From: Planctomycetaceae bacterium | GTDB lineage: Bacteria > Planctomycetota > Planctomycetia > Planctomycetales > Planctomycetaceae | Direction of reading: 5' to 3' | Length of the DNA: 64,000 bases | Assembly (NCBI GenBank): GCA_017795105.1 | Contig: CP051247.1 | Span: 5,667,001-5,731,000, forward strand | In this document: positions 8,433 through 16,562 of the stretch, one piece after another | Numbering within the stretch: the stretch's first letter is position 1 | Layout of the letters: each line of letters starts with the position of its first letter | Position numbers and translations under genes: made by a program | The notes under the pieces: generated by a model | The model's database searches: none | Seen by the model: only the letters and a program-made list of their open reading frames with translations | Told to the model about the DNA's origin: nothing

Positions 8433-9243
8433 GACTGTCGTCTTGTAACGAGTTGCTGTGCTGATTGGAAACGATGAACAGTCGTTCGCATGCTGCCAGA
8501 GCTGTCAATTCGCAAGCCGCCGAATATTTCAGGCGTTTTGCGCGTACAGGGTCTGTCGGTCACGAACGAGGGGGTTCGGACAGTCTGTCGGGCGCGGGCG
8601 ACGAATTCAACATTGTCGCACAAGAATCGCGAGATGGCAGACGCGTTTTAGAAAAATTAGTCTGCGGGGACTAAGGGAGCCGGGGAAAGCTCATAGCGAA
8701 GTCTAACGGTGTATCAGGCTGGGATTGTCAGTCAGAGTCAATGGGCACGAGGGCGGGCCGTGTGGTGGAAAGCATAATTCGTCGATGAGCCGGGCCGCAG
8801 GTTCGCTGGCTCAGAGACGGAGTAAGTCAACTTCGTGAAGCTCTAGAGTGGAGTCGCAGCGAATGGTCCACCCGAGTGGTGCGATCGCATCGAGCCACCA
8901 TTGTCGTTCCGCACGCGGCAACCAATGGTGCGATTGCAGATTCCGGAATGGCGAGAAATGTTCGGAGTTTTCATCCGGCGATAGAAACGGTGGGGAGCGA
9001 TGTTAAGATGGGAGCGAATTGTGCGCGGTCTGAACTCAGGCCTGAGCCACTCGGGAAATCGTGGCTGAAAGCTCTCGCCGATGCGGCCTGACATGAACAG
9101 GATGACTTCGCCGTCAGCCCAAGATCCCTTTCTGTTTACGATCCTGTCAGAAGTAGCGCATACTGACTCATCTTCTCATCGAGTCCACCCGCCCGCCTCA
9201 TCCATAAGGCGGCTCGCCATTATCCCCAGAAGGAGTTCCTGCC
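8433..9243. other. Long intergenic region between ectA and the PIG-L gene
   Basis: This 811-bp divergent spacer must hold the promoters of ectA (minus) and the PIG-L operon (plus). I find no convincing gene in it; the longest frames (83 and 82 codons) have no ribosome site and odd composition. There is a short palindrome ATTCCGGAAT near 8940. I see no tRNA or other RNA gene. Confidence 0.6.
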
Positions 9244-10161
9244 ATGTTGCGATATTGTCTTGTTCTGTTGGCGTCTTTGACCATTGCCCTCCCATTCGCT
9301 CACGCCGAGGACGATGGCAAGTTACGCATTATCTGCTTCGGGGCTCATCCCGATGACGCGGAGTACAAGAGCGGTGGCACCGCAGCGATGTGGGCCAAAC
9401 AAGGGCATCATGTGAAGTTGGTCTCGGTGACCAATGGGGATATCGGACACTGGGTGATGTCCGGCGGGCAGTTGGCCAAACGCAGGACCGCGGAATCGGC
9501 GGAGGTCGCCAAACGGCTTGGCGTCACCTCAGAAGTGCTTGACATTCACGATGGCGAATTGATGCCGACGTTGGAGAATCGCAGAACGATCACGCGACTG
9601 ATCCGCGAATGGAAGGCGGACATTGTTATCGCCCACCGCCCCTGGGATTATCACCCCGATCACCGCTATGTCGGAGTGCTCGTCCAGGACGCAGCCTTTA
9701 TGGTCCAGGTCCCGTTCTTTTGCCCGGACACTCCACCGCTGGAGAAAAACCCGGTGTTCCTCTACTCAAGCGATCGATTTCAAAAGCCGTATCCCTTTGA
9801 AGCGGACATCGCAGTGGCGATTGACGACGTGTTTGACCTGAAGGTCGAAGCACTGACGGCTCTTGAGTCCCAGGTGTTTGAAGGGGGAGCGCTGGCCGGT
9901 CCGGAATACCTGACGAAAGTCCCGCCAGCATCCAAACCGGAACTTCGCAAAGAATGGCTGAAGGAACGCTGGGACAGACGGGCCGGCGCTGAGGCAAGCA
10001 ATTACCGCTCGGCTCTCATCAAATGGTACGGCCAGGACGAAGGTCAGAAAGTGAAATACGCCGAGGCGTTCGAGATCTGCGAGTACGGCCGTCAGCCAAC
10101 GCCTCAGGAGATTCGCCAGTTGTTTCCGTTCTTCCCGGAACCCAACACGGAGTCGGAGTAG
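9244..10161 (+). CDS. Exported PIG-L (LmbE-like) family deacetylase
   Basis: The protein has 305 residues with a signal peptide (MLRYCLVLLASLTIALPFAHA). The zinc-site motif GAHPDDAEYKSGG is near residue 37 and the second ligand group HRPWDYHPDH near 130, both standard for the family, which removes N-acetyl groups from sugars such as GlcNAc conjugates. A GAAGGAG ribosome site precedes the ATG. It is followed by a sulfatase, a glycosidase-like propeller and a DUF6786-like protein on the same strand, so a role in stripping substituents from an extracellular glycan is likely. The actual substrate is unknown. Confidence 0.88.
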   Translation: MLRYCLVLLASLTIALPFAHAEDDGKLRIICFGAHPDDAEYKSGGTAAMWAKQGHHVKLVSVTNGDIGHWVMSGGQLAKRRTAESAEVAKRLGVTSEVLDIHDGELMPTLENRRTITRLIREWKADIVIAHRPWDYHPDHRYVGVLVQDAAFMVQVPFFCPDTPPLEKNPVFLYSSDRFQKPYPFEADIAVAIDDVFDLKVEALTALESQVFEGGALAGPEYLTKVPPASKPELRKEWLKERWDRRAGAEASNYRSALIKWYGQDEGQKVKYAEAFEICEYGRQPTPQEIRQLFPFFPEPNTESE

Positions 10162-10263
10162 ACCTGAGGTACATATTCGAGCCGAAAGTGTTAGGCTTTG
10201 GGACACGTTTGCGGTGTCCCGCGAACTCGTTTGGACGGGCTTCGAACTGATGGAGCAATCCTC

Positions 10264-11679
10264 ATGGATCTTCCACTTCGATGGACGGCTTTGATTGCGA
10301 TTGCGGCTTTGGTCGGGATTGCAGGACGCCAGTCGGTCGCTGTCGGCGCTCAGCGACCTAACTTTGTCGTGATCTTTGCCGACGATCTTGGTTTCGGCGA
10401 TATCAGTTGTTACAGCCCAACAGGCGTGGCCACGCCCCATCTCGATGCTCTGGCCGCGGAAGGATTTCGCAGCACGGATTTCTTCGTTCCGGCCAACGTC
10501 TGCAGTCCCTCGCGAGCCGCTCTACTGACGGGGCGTTATCCGATGCGGTGCGGCATGCCGGTCGCCCGCAACGAGAATGTGGAGAAGTACAAAGACTATG
10601 GCTTCGCATCCGAAGAACTGACCATACCAGAACTTCTGCGGCCCGCCGGCTATCGCTCGCTTATGGTTGGCAAATGGCATTTAGGGATGGACGTTGACGG
10701 TTCCCATCCACTCGATGCCGGCTTTGATGAACACCTTGGAATCCCGAGCAATTACGAACCGAAACGGGGCGCAAACTACAACACGCTGTATCGCGGTTGG
10801 GACATCGAACAAGAGAGTATTCGTTGCCAGGATCTGACTCGACGTTATACCGATGAAGTCGTCGATTTCATCGGCCGGCACAAAGAGGGCGATCGCAGTC
10901 CGTTTTTCGTTTTTGTGTCGCATCACATCGTGCATTCTCCGCTGTTGCCGAGCGAGCCGTTCGTGGGCACATCGAAACACGGCAAGTACGGCGACTTTAT
11001 CAAAGAGCTGGACCACAGCACGGGGCGAATTCTGAAGGCGATTCGAGACGCCGGACTGGATGACAACACGCTGGTCGTCTTCACCTCCGACAATGGTCCG
11101 ACCCGCGCAGGTTCGACGGGAGGTCTTGCTGGCGGCAAGTACTGCACGATGGAAGGCGGGCATCGCGTCCCTGGCATCTTTCGCTGGCCCGGAAAGATTC
11201 CGGCTGGTCAGGTCTCGGATGTCACGCTCACCAGCATGGATTTGCTTCCTCTGTTCTGTGCGCTGGCGGGCGTGGAATTGCCGGCCGATCGCAAGATCGA
11301 TGGAAAGAACATCTTTCCCATCCTCCAGGGGCAGGGCATCGAAACGCCTCATAAGCGGCTCTATTACTACAACGGCACGAATCTGCAGGCCGTTCGAGAA
11401 GGCGATTGGAAATTGCATCTGCCGCGCACTCCAGACGATCAGCCGTTCTGGTCCAAAGATCCGCGTCAGAAGTGGAAAGGGTTCGTCAGGCTGAACGAAT
11501 TCCGTCTCTACAATCTGGCCAGCGATCGCGGGGAGAAGAGAGATATCGCAGATCGTTATCCCGATATTGTCGCTCGCCTCAAACAGCGAGCCGAGAGCAT
11601 TCGGGAGGAACTGGGCGACGTTTCGGTCACCGGCTCCGATCAACGCAGGATCAATCTTGTCGATCCCCAGGAGCGGTAG
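10264..11679 (+). CDS. Exported Cys-type sulfatase
   Basis: This 471-residue arylsulfatase-type enzyme hydrolyses sulfate esters, presumably on a polysaccharide. It has a signal peptide, then NFVVIFADDLGFGD (metal ligands) and the formylglycine motif CSPSR within NVCSPSRAALLTGRYPMRCG. GKWHLG and FTSDNGPT are also present. I chose the ATG at 10264, which has a GGAG ten bases upstream and starts directly at the signal peptide; an in-frame TTG at 10198 would add 22 non-signal residues. A formylglycine-generating or anaerobic maturase is required and none is in the window. It lies 102 bp after the PIG-L gene. Confidence 0.92.
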   Translation: MDLPLRWTALIAIAALVGIAGRQSVAVGAQRPNFVVIFADDLGFGDISCYSPTGVATPHLDALAAEGFRSTDFFVPANVCSPSRAALLTGRYPMRCGMPVARNENVEKYKDYGFASEELTIPELLRPAGYRSLMVGKWHLGMDVDGSHPLDAGFDEHLGIPSNYEPKRGANYNTLYRGWDIEQESIRCQDLTRRYTDEVVDFIGRHKEGDRSPFFVFVSHHIVHSPLLPSEPFVGTSKHGKYGDFIKELDHSTGRILKAIRDAGLDDNTLVVFTSDNGPTRAGSTGGLAGGKYCTMEGGHRVPGIFRWPGKIPAGQVSDVTLTSMDLLPLFCALAGVELPADRKIDGKNIFPILQGQGIETPHKRLYYYNGTNLQAVREGDWKLHLPRTPDDQPFWSKDPRQKWKGFVRLNEFRLYNLASDRGEKRDIADRYPDIVARLKQRAESIREELGDVSVTGSDQRRINLVDPQER

Positions 11680-11744
11680 TCGCCCGAGTGGATTTATCCT
11701 TTGAATCTGACCGAGATGTGTGATTGCTTGATCGGGAGAACCTC

Positions 11745-12716
11745 ATGAAGTGCTTACCTTCCTTTGCCGCGGTGATTCTCGTGGCAGTCGTTGCGGCTGC
11801 GGAAGAACCTGCCCTTAAAACGGTAAAGGTGACGCACGTGCCGATTCAGGGGATCGGAGCAGAAGCGGATGTTATGCGACGGGATCCAAGCGATATCATC
11901 AAAGTCGGCGATCTCTATTACGTCTGGTATTCCAAAGGAAAGATCTCGCCTGGATACGACGCGACCATCTGGTATGCGACCTCCGAAGATGGTTACACCT
12001 GGTCTGAGAAAGGCATGGCCCTGTCGAAAGGCGAGCCGGGGAGTTGGGAAGGCGCGAGTGTTTTCACGCCCAATATTCTGTTTGCTGAAGAACAGTATTG
12101 GCTGTTTTATACGGGAACCTCGCGGGAATACGGCAAGGGATTCATTCCGGACTCAAAGATTGGAATCGCCGTCGCTGATTCGCCCGACGGTCCCTGGCAG
12201 AGGCTTTCGACAAATCCCGCCCTGAAGAACAGCGACGACCCGGATGACTTTGACAGCCATCTGGTCGACGACGCCTGTCTGGTCACGAGGGAAGGGAAGT
12301 ACTGGCTCTATTATAAGGGGCGTCAACTCGGGAAGAGCCCCGGGCAGACACAGATGGGCCTGGCTATCGCCGAGCATCCTCAGGGGCCCTATGTCAGACA
12401 CGAAGACAATCCGGTGATTCCGGGAAATCATGAGGTTCTGGTCTGGCCTCAGGGAACAGGAGTCGCTGCGATGATCGGGACGACAGGGCCGAAACAGATT
12501 ACCAATTCGATCCTCTATTCCGAAGATGGCGTTCACTTCTACAAAACTCACCGAGTGATCAACGGTCCCTGGGCGGGGGGAGCCTACCGGCCGGAAGCGT
12601 TCACCCAGAGTGACGAAGGCCGCATCCCGGAATGGGGCGTTGAGATCGGACGGAACAGAACTGGAAAGCAACGGCTGCCATTCATTCAGCGATTTGAAGT
12701 CACGGTGGAGAACTAG
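11745..12716 (+). CDS. Exported GH43/GH117-like five-bladed propeller glycosidase
   Basis: The protein has 323 residues with a signal peptide (MKCLPSFAAVILVAVVAAA). The repeated blades are clear: RRDPSDIIKVGDLYYVWYSK, GASVFTPNILFAEEQYWLFY and VDDACLVTREGKYWLYYKG, spaced as in GH43/GH117/GH32-type propellers, with acidic residues in blade starts as expected for catalysis. GH117 enzymes act on agar-type anhydrogalactose; that exact substrate is only a suggestion. It follows the sulfatase by 65 bp and precedes the next gene by 10 bp, so desulfation and glycosidic cleavage are probably co-expressed. The ATG is preferred to a TTG 21 bases earlier. Confidence 0.75.
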   Translation: MKCLPSFAAVILVAVVAAAEEPALKTVKVTHVPIQGIGAEADVMRRDPSDIIKVGDLYYVWYSKGKISPGYDATIWYATSEDGYTWSEKGMALSKGEPGSWEGASVFTPNILFAEEQYWLFYTGTSREYGKGFIPDSKIGIAVADSPDGPWQRLSTNPALKNSDDPDDFDSHLVDDACLVTREGKYWLYYKGRQLGKSPGQTQMGLAIAEHPQGPYVRHEDNPVIPGNHEVLVWPQGTGVAAMIGTTGPKQITNSILYSEDGVHFYKTHRVINGPWAGGAYRPEAFTQSDEGRIPEWGVEIGRNRTGKQRLPFIQRFEVTVEN

Positions 12717-12726
12717 GAGAAACTCA

Positions 12727-13959
12727 ATGCGCTCAATGTCAGTGATCGGAGTGGTTGCAGCCGGTTTGTTTCTTGTGGCGAGGGGAGCAACGGCAGGTGA
12801 GGGGTTTGCAGACGATGTCGCCTTCATGCGGAATCATACAGAGATCATCCTGTTGAAAGACCAGGATGCTGCCGTCGCGATTGCTCCCGCGTATCAGGGA
12901 CGTGTGATGACCAGCACGTTTGACCGAGAAGCGGGGCCGAGCTTTGGCTGGATCAACCGGCCGGTTATAAAGCAGGGGTTGCTTTCAAAGGACGAAGAGA
13001 AGGGCAGGCTCGAAGCGCATATCTATATCTTTGGCGGCGAGGAGCGATTCTGGCTCGGACCGGAAGGGGGCCAGTATGCACTGTTCTTCGAGCCGGGTGC
13101 GAAGTTTGAGTTCTCCGAATGGGCGACGCCCCCAGCAATCGACACCGAACCGTTCGCGATTGTTGAGCAATCCGAAATGTCCGCGAAGTTCAGCCACGAA
13201 ACCCAACTCGTCAATTACAGTGGTGTTGAGTTCAAGGTTGGTATTGAGCGGACGGTGAATCTTCTGGGAAAGCAGGAAATCGAAGACCGCCTGGGTATCG
13301 AACTGACCGACGGGCTGCGACTGGTCGCCTATGAAACCGACAACCGGATTACGAATCAGGGCTCAAACGCCTGGCAGCCGGACACAGGTCTGTTATCGAT
13401 CTGGATTCTGGGGATGTACAACCCGTCGCCCGAAACGACAGTTGTGATTCCGTTTAAAACCGGCGACGAAGAGGCCCTGGGCCCCCGGGTGAACGACACT
13501 TACTTCGGGAAAGTTCCAGCGGAATATCTCAAGATCGAAGACGAACGTCTCTACTTCCGGGGGGACGGCACTCGTCGCGGCAAGATCGGCATCTCTCCCC
13601 AGCGATCGAAAGGGATTGCGGGTAGCTACGACGCCGGTGGGCAGGTGCTCAATATTGTCACTTACAATGTGCAGGATGCTCCTCATGGATTCGTCAATTC
13701 GACATGGGAGTTGCAGGAGAAGCCGTATGACGGCGATGTGATCAATTCCTACAACGACGGCTCCCCGGAGGCCGGTGTTGCTCCACTGGGACCATTCTAT
13801 GAACTGGAAACGTCCTCGCCCGCCGCAGCCCTCAAGCCTGGCGAGACGATGAAGCACATTCAAAGGACGTTCCACATTCAAGGCCCGGAAGACGAACTCG
13901 ATGGACTATCTCAGCGGCTTCTTGGCGTTCGGCTCGAGGCGATCAAATCGGCCTTCTGA
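12727..13959 (+). CDS. Exported DUF6786-like protein of unknown function
   Basis: The protein has 410 residues. A signal peptide (MRSMSVIGVVAAGLFLVARG) is followed by a beta-rich protein with AIAPAYQGRVMTSTFDREAG and SFGWINRPV, features I associate with the DUF6786 family seen next to carbohydrate genes in planctomycetes and Bacteroidota. The look is that of a mutarotase-like beta-sandwich (QGRVMTST, then long beta strands), but that is inference. An AGGAGAA ribosome site fits the ATG at 12727. It is 10 bp behind the glycosidase-like gene and so probably acts in the same glycan pathway. Confidence 0.65.
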   Translation: MRSMSVIGVVAAGLFLVARGATAGEGFADDVAFMRNHTEIILLKDQDAAVAIAPAYQGRVMTSTFDREAGPSFGWINRPVIKQGLLSKDEEKGRLEAHIYIFGGEERFWLGPEGGQYALFFEPGAKFEFSEWATPPAIDTEPFAIVEQSEMSAKFSHETQLVNYSGVEFKVGIERTVNLLGKQEIEDRLGIELTDGLRLVAYETDNRITNQGSNAWQPDTGLLSIWILGMYNPSPETTVVIPFKTGDEEALGPRVNDTYFGKVPAEYLKIEDERLYFRGDGTRRGKIGISPQRSKGIAGSYDAGGQVLNIVTYNVQDAPHGFVNSTWELQEKPYDGDVINSYNDGSPEAGVAPLGPFYELETSSPAAALKPGETMKHIQRTFHIQGPEDELDGLSQRLLGVRLEAIKSAF

Positions 13960-14113
13960 AAGAATGACACAATTACGTCGAACGGCTCTCGATTACGCCA
14001 TGCGGTGAAGGGATCTCCAATGACCTCTCTGCATTCGCAACTCCACGCGGACGGGAGCAACGACTGACGACTCTTGGTGAGAAATCGATCAAAGTGAATG
14101 TTTTTCTGATTTC

Positions 14114-14152
14114 TTGCGTTATCTGCATGCCCCAACGTCTAATTACTATTAG
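14114..14152 (+). promoter_or_regulatory. Candidate promoter and inverted repeat before the ECF operon
   Basis: TCTAAT (14138-14143, 5 of 6 to a -10 box) sits 18 bases after TTGCGT (14114-14119, poor -35), and overlaps a perfect inverted repeat CTAAT-TACT-ATTAG (14139-14152). It lies about 40 bases before the sigma factor GTG. The region 13960-14190 has no gene. Confidence 0.3.
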
Positions 14153-14190
14153 AGGAGTTTGCTCCAGGAGCCAGCCGTAGTTAGGGGAAA

Positions 14191-14784
14191 GTGACCATTC
14201 ACCGGACGACAGCAGAATCTGACGATCAACCCGAGTTGGAAGCAGAAGGAAGGCTCCCAGCGAGCGATCTGGATGAACGGTTCGTAGGGCTGGTGGCCCG
14301 CCACCAACTCCCGCTCACCGCGTTTCTGCGGACTCTTCTTCGCACCGCATCCGATGTTGAGGACGTTCTGCAGGAAACGAATCTGGTTCTCTGGCGAAAA
14401 CGAACCGAATACGATCCCAGCCGCCCGTTCGCCTCCTGGGCCTGTCGCATGGCGCAGCTGCAGGCCCTCGCGTTTCTGAAATCTCGCGGCCGCAAGCCTC
14501 ATGTTTCGCTGAGTGAAGGCGTTATTGAAGAGCTGGCCTGTCAGGCATCGTTGCAGCTTGAGCAGTTTGATCAACGGTCTGATGAACTTCGTCGCTGTGT
14601 CGACAAACTCCCCTCCGCCCAGCGGGACATTCTCAAGTCACGGTATCAGAACAATCTTTCTGTCCAGGAACTTTCCGAACGCTGCGGACGAAGTCCCCAG
14701 GCCGTTGCGATGATGTTGTATCGCCTGCGGAATTCCCTGAAAGAATGCGTTGAGCGGGCTCTAAGGGCGGAGGTGGCGGGATGA
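14191..14784 (+). CDS. ECF-type RNA polymerase sigma factor
   Basis: The protein has 197 residues. Region 2 is seen as VARHQLPLTAFLRTLLRTAS, DVEDVLQETNLVLWRKRTEY and PFASWACRMAQLQALAFLKS. Region 4 has LPSAQRDILKSRYQNNLSVQ and ELSERCGRSPQAVAMMLYRL. This is the planctomycete/verrucomicrobial type of small sigma factor. The GTG at 14191 is the earliest possible start, because an in-frame TAG is at 14182; no ATG occurs near. Its stop overlaps the start of the FecR-domain protein (ATGA), so sigma and putative anti-sigma are made together. Its targets probably include this operon. Confidence 0.9.
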   Translation: MTIHRTTAESDDQPELEAEGRLPASDLDERFVGLVARHQLPLTAFLRTLLRTASDVEDVLQETNLVLWRKRTEYDPSRPFASWACRMAQLQALAFLKSRGRKPHVSLSEGVIEELACQASLQLEQFDQRSDELRRCVDKLPSAQRDILKSRYQNNLSVQELSERCGRSPQAVAMMLYRLRNSLKECVERALRAEVAG

Positions 14785-16562
14785 ACAAACCGACCGGACA
14801 ATTGCAGCTCGAGTTCGAACGACTGATGGTTCGGCTGCTCCAGACTGAATTGACGGCCGACGAGGATGCCCGCCTGACGGAGATCATCACCGCTTCTCCC
14901 GAACTTCGGCAGATCTATGTCGACCAGATTGTTTCAGACACGCTTCTGGGCTGGACGTACGCGGATGCATCCAGTGTGGCTGCATCGAGGCTGGACTTCG
15001 AGCAAGCGTCGCAGCCGGAGCTCATTGTCGAAGCAAATCCCGGGGCCTACTCAAAGTCTCGCTCGCTCAACTGGAGAGGAGCAGGGCTTGTTCTGGGCGG
15101 GGTGATCGCGGTTCTGTTGATTCTGGTAGCACCGCCTCTCTGGGGCCCGCATGACAACCCGGAGCCGCTTGTTCTGGATGAAGTCGCTGATTCGGAATCG
15201 GTTGCGATTCTCATTGACAGCGAGGATGCGGCGTGGGAGGAGCCAGGGGGCGAGCTCGCTTACGGAACCGCGTTTCGCCGCGGGGATCGTATTGAGGTTC
15301 AGTCCGGCCTCGTGCGACTCGCTTTTGAATGCGGAGCCGGTGTCACCCTTCAGGGCCCAGCGGAATTGGAGCTCTGCTCAGCCTGGCAGGCAATGCTCCA
15401 TCGGGGCAAGCTGGCGGCAGTGGTTCCCGATGAAGCTCGCGGCTTCACGGTGCTCACTCCCGATATGCAGATTATCGATCTGGGAACGAAGTTCTGCACC
15501 GAGGTCGATGCTCAGGGGCAGGCGAGTGTGCATGTCTACGAAGGGGAGGTAACAGTCCAGGCCCGAACGCCTCGGACCAAAGAGAAGGCGTTTCTGTTGA
15601 GTTCCGCAACCCGGTCGCGGTTTTCTCAATCGCGATCCGATCTGACGGAGATTTCCCTTCAGAGTGTCGATTCCAGCGATCGCGTCTCTCTTCCTTCGCT
15701 GGAACAACTGCGACTTGCTATCGCGGGAGAGTACCCGGCCGTCCTCCATGCGGTGCCACTTCCCGGCATCCAGCAGAGGCTGAACCCGTCCGTATCTCCG
15801 CTCCGACCCGCGAATCAGGAAGAGGCGTGGCTCTTCGAAGACTTCTCGCCTTATGCGACCGGGGATGCACCGCTGACCGGAATGCACCCCTGGATTGTGG
15901 ATGGCCGGTTTGCTCGCGTGACCGTCCTGGAAGGTCCGCTCCAATGGCAGTCGGTCCGGGGGGATCACTCGGTGATTGAGATTGACGGCCGAGATCCAGC
16001 GTTTCCTTCGATTTGCAATCGCCTGGAGACTCGCCTGCCGAGGCCGTTGGATCGCGATTTCTATTTCAGCTTTCTCGGTCGGTATCAGGGGCTGGATGCA
16101 GACGATTTCTTTGCCCTCTGGTTCGACAATTCCCTGGGGCGAGATATCAGTCACTCCACGATGCCCAATGCCGGTATTCGCTTCGGGGATTACTTTGCTC
16201 GAATGAAGATCGATCACCAAGACACCCTCCCGGTGGCGGGGCCGGATGTCCATTTCTTTCTTGTCGGACATCTGCGGAAGATTCGCGACGAGTGTTTCAG
16301 CGAACTGCAGTTGTGGGTTAATCCAGACATCAACGACATGGCCGCTCCCGATTTGCAGATCGAACTTCCCGATCGGGAAGGCGTGGCCGCGCTATCGACT
16401 CTCGGAGTGCGAATGGGAAAAGACACCGAACCGACAGACAAACTGTGGCTCGATCGTCTCCGCATTGATTTCGACCTCTCCGGCGTCCTCGAGAGTGCAA
16501 GGCCGACCGAAGTTCCATCGGGCTCCTCACGTTCCTCCAATGTCAGCAAAGTCATCAACTGA
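14781..16562 (+). CDS. FecR-domain membrane protein, probable anti-sigma factor, with C-terminal lectin-like domain
   Basis: The protein has 593 residues. Residues 1-90 are a cytoplasmic helical part (LTADEDARLTEIITASPELR) of the planctomycete anti-sigma type; one membrane span lies at about 100-121. A FecR domain follows at about 160-275 (GVTLQGPAELEL, FTVLTPDMQIIDLGTKFC). Residues about 350-575 form a beta-rich, concanavalin-like domain that resembles the N-terminal domain of the cytochrome encoded next. Start and stop overlap both neighbours, so it is translationally coupled to the sigma factor and the cytochrome. I infer that it senses something outside the membrane and releases the sigma factor. 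Confidence 0.85.
   Translation: MNKPTGQLQLEFERLMVRLLQTELTADEDARLTEIITASPELRQIYVDQIVSDTLLGWTYADASSVAASRLDFEQASQPELIVEANPGAYSKSRSLNWRGAGLVLGGVIAVLLILVAPPLWGPHDNPEPLVLDEVADSESVAILIDSEDAAWEEPGGELAYGTAFRRGDRIEVQSGLVRLAFECGAGVTLQGPAELELCSAWQAMLHRGKLAAVVPDEARGFTVLTPDMQIIDLGTKFCTEVDAQGQASVHVYEGEVTVQARTPRTKEKAFLLSSATRSRFSQSRSDLTEISLQSVDSSDRVSLPSLEQLRLAIAGEYPAVLHAVPLPGIQQRLNPSVSPLRPANQEEAWLFEDFSPYATGDAPLTGMHPWIVDGRFARVTVLEGPLQWQSVRGDHSVIEIDGRDPAFPSICNRLETRLPRPLDRDFYFSFLGRYQGLDADDFFALWFDNSLGRDISHSTMPNAGIRFGDYFARMKIDHQDTLPVAGPDVHFFLVGHLRKIRDECFSELQLWVNPDINDMAAPDLQIELPDREGVAALSTLGVRMGKDTEPTDKLWLDRLRIDFDLSGVLESARPTEVPSGSSRSSNVSKVIN

Noticed and set aside
8843..9094. Possible 83-aa gene between ectA and the PIG-L gene
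   Set aside because: No ribosome site, no recognisable motif, His/Arg-rich composition unlike real neighbours.
15378..16271. Minus-strand frame of 297 codons
   Set aside because: Antisense to the FecR-domain protein; no family feature, Arg-rich shadow composition.
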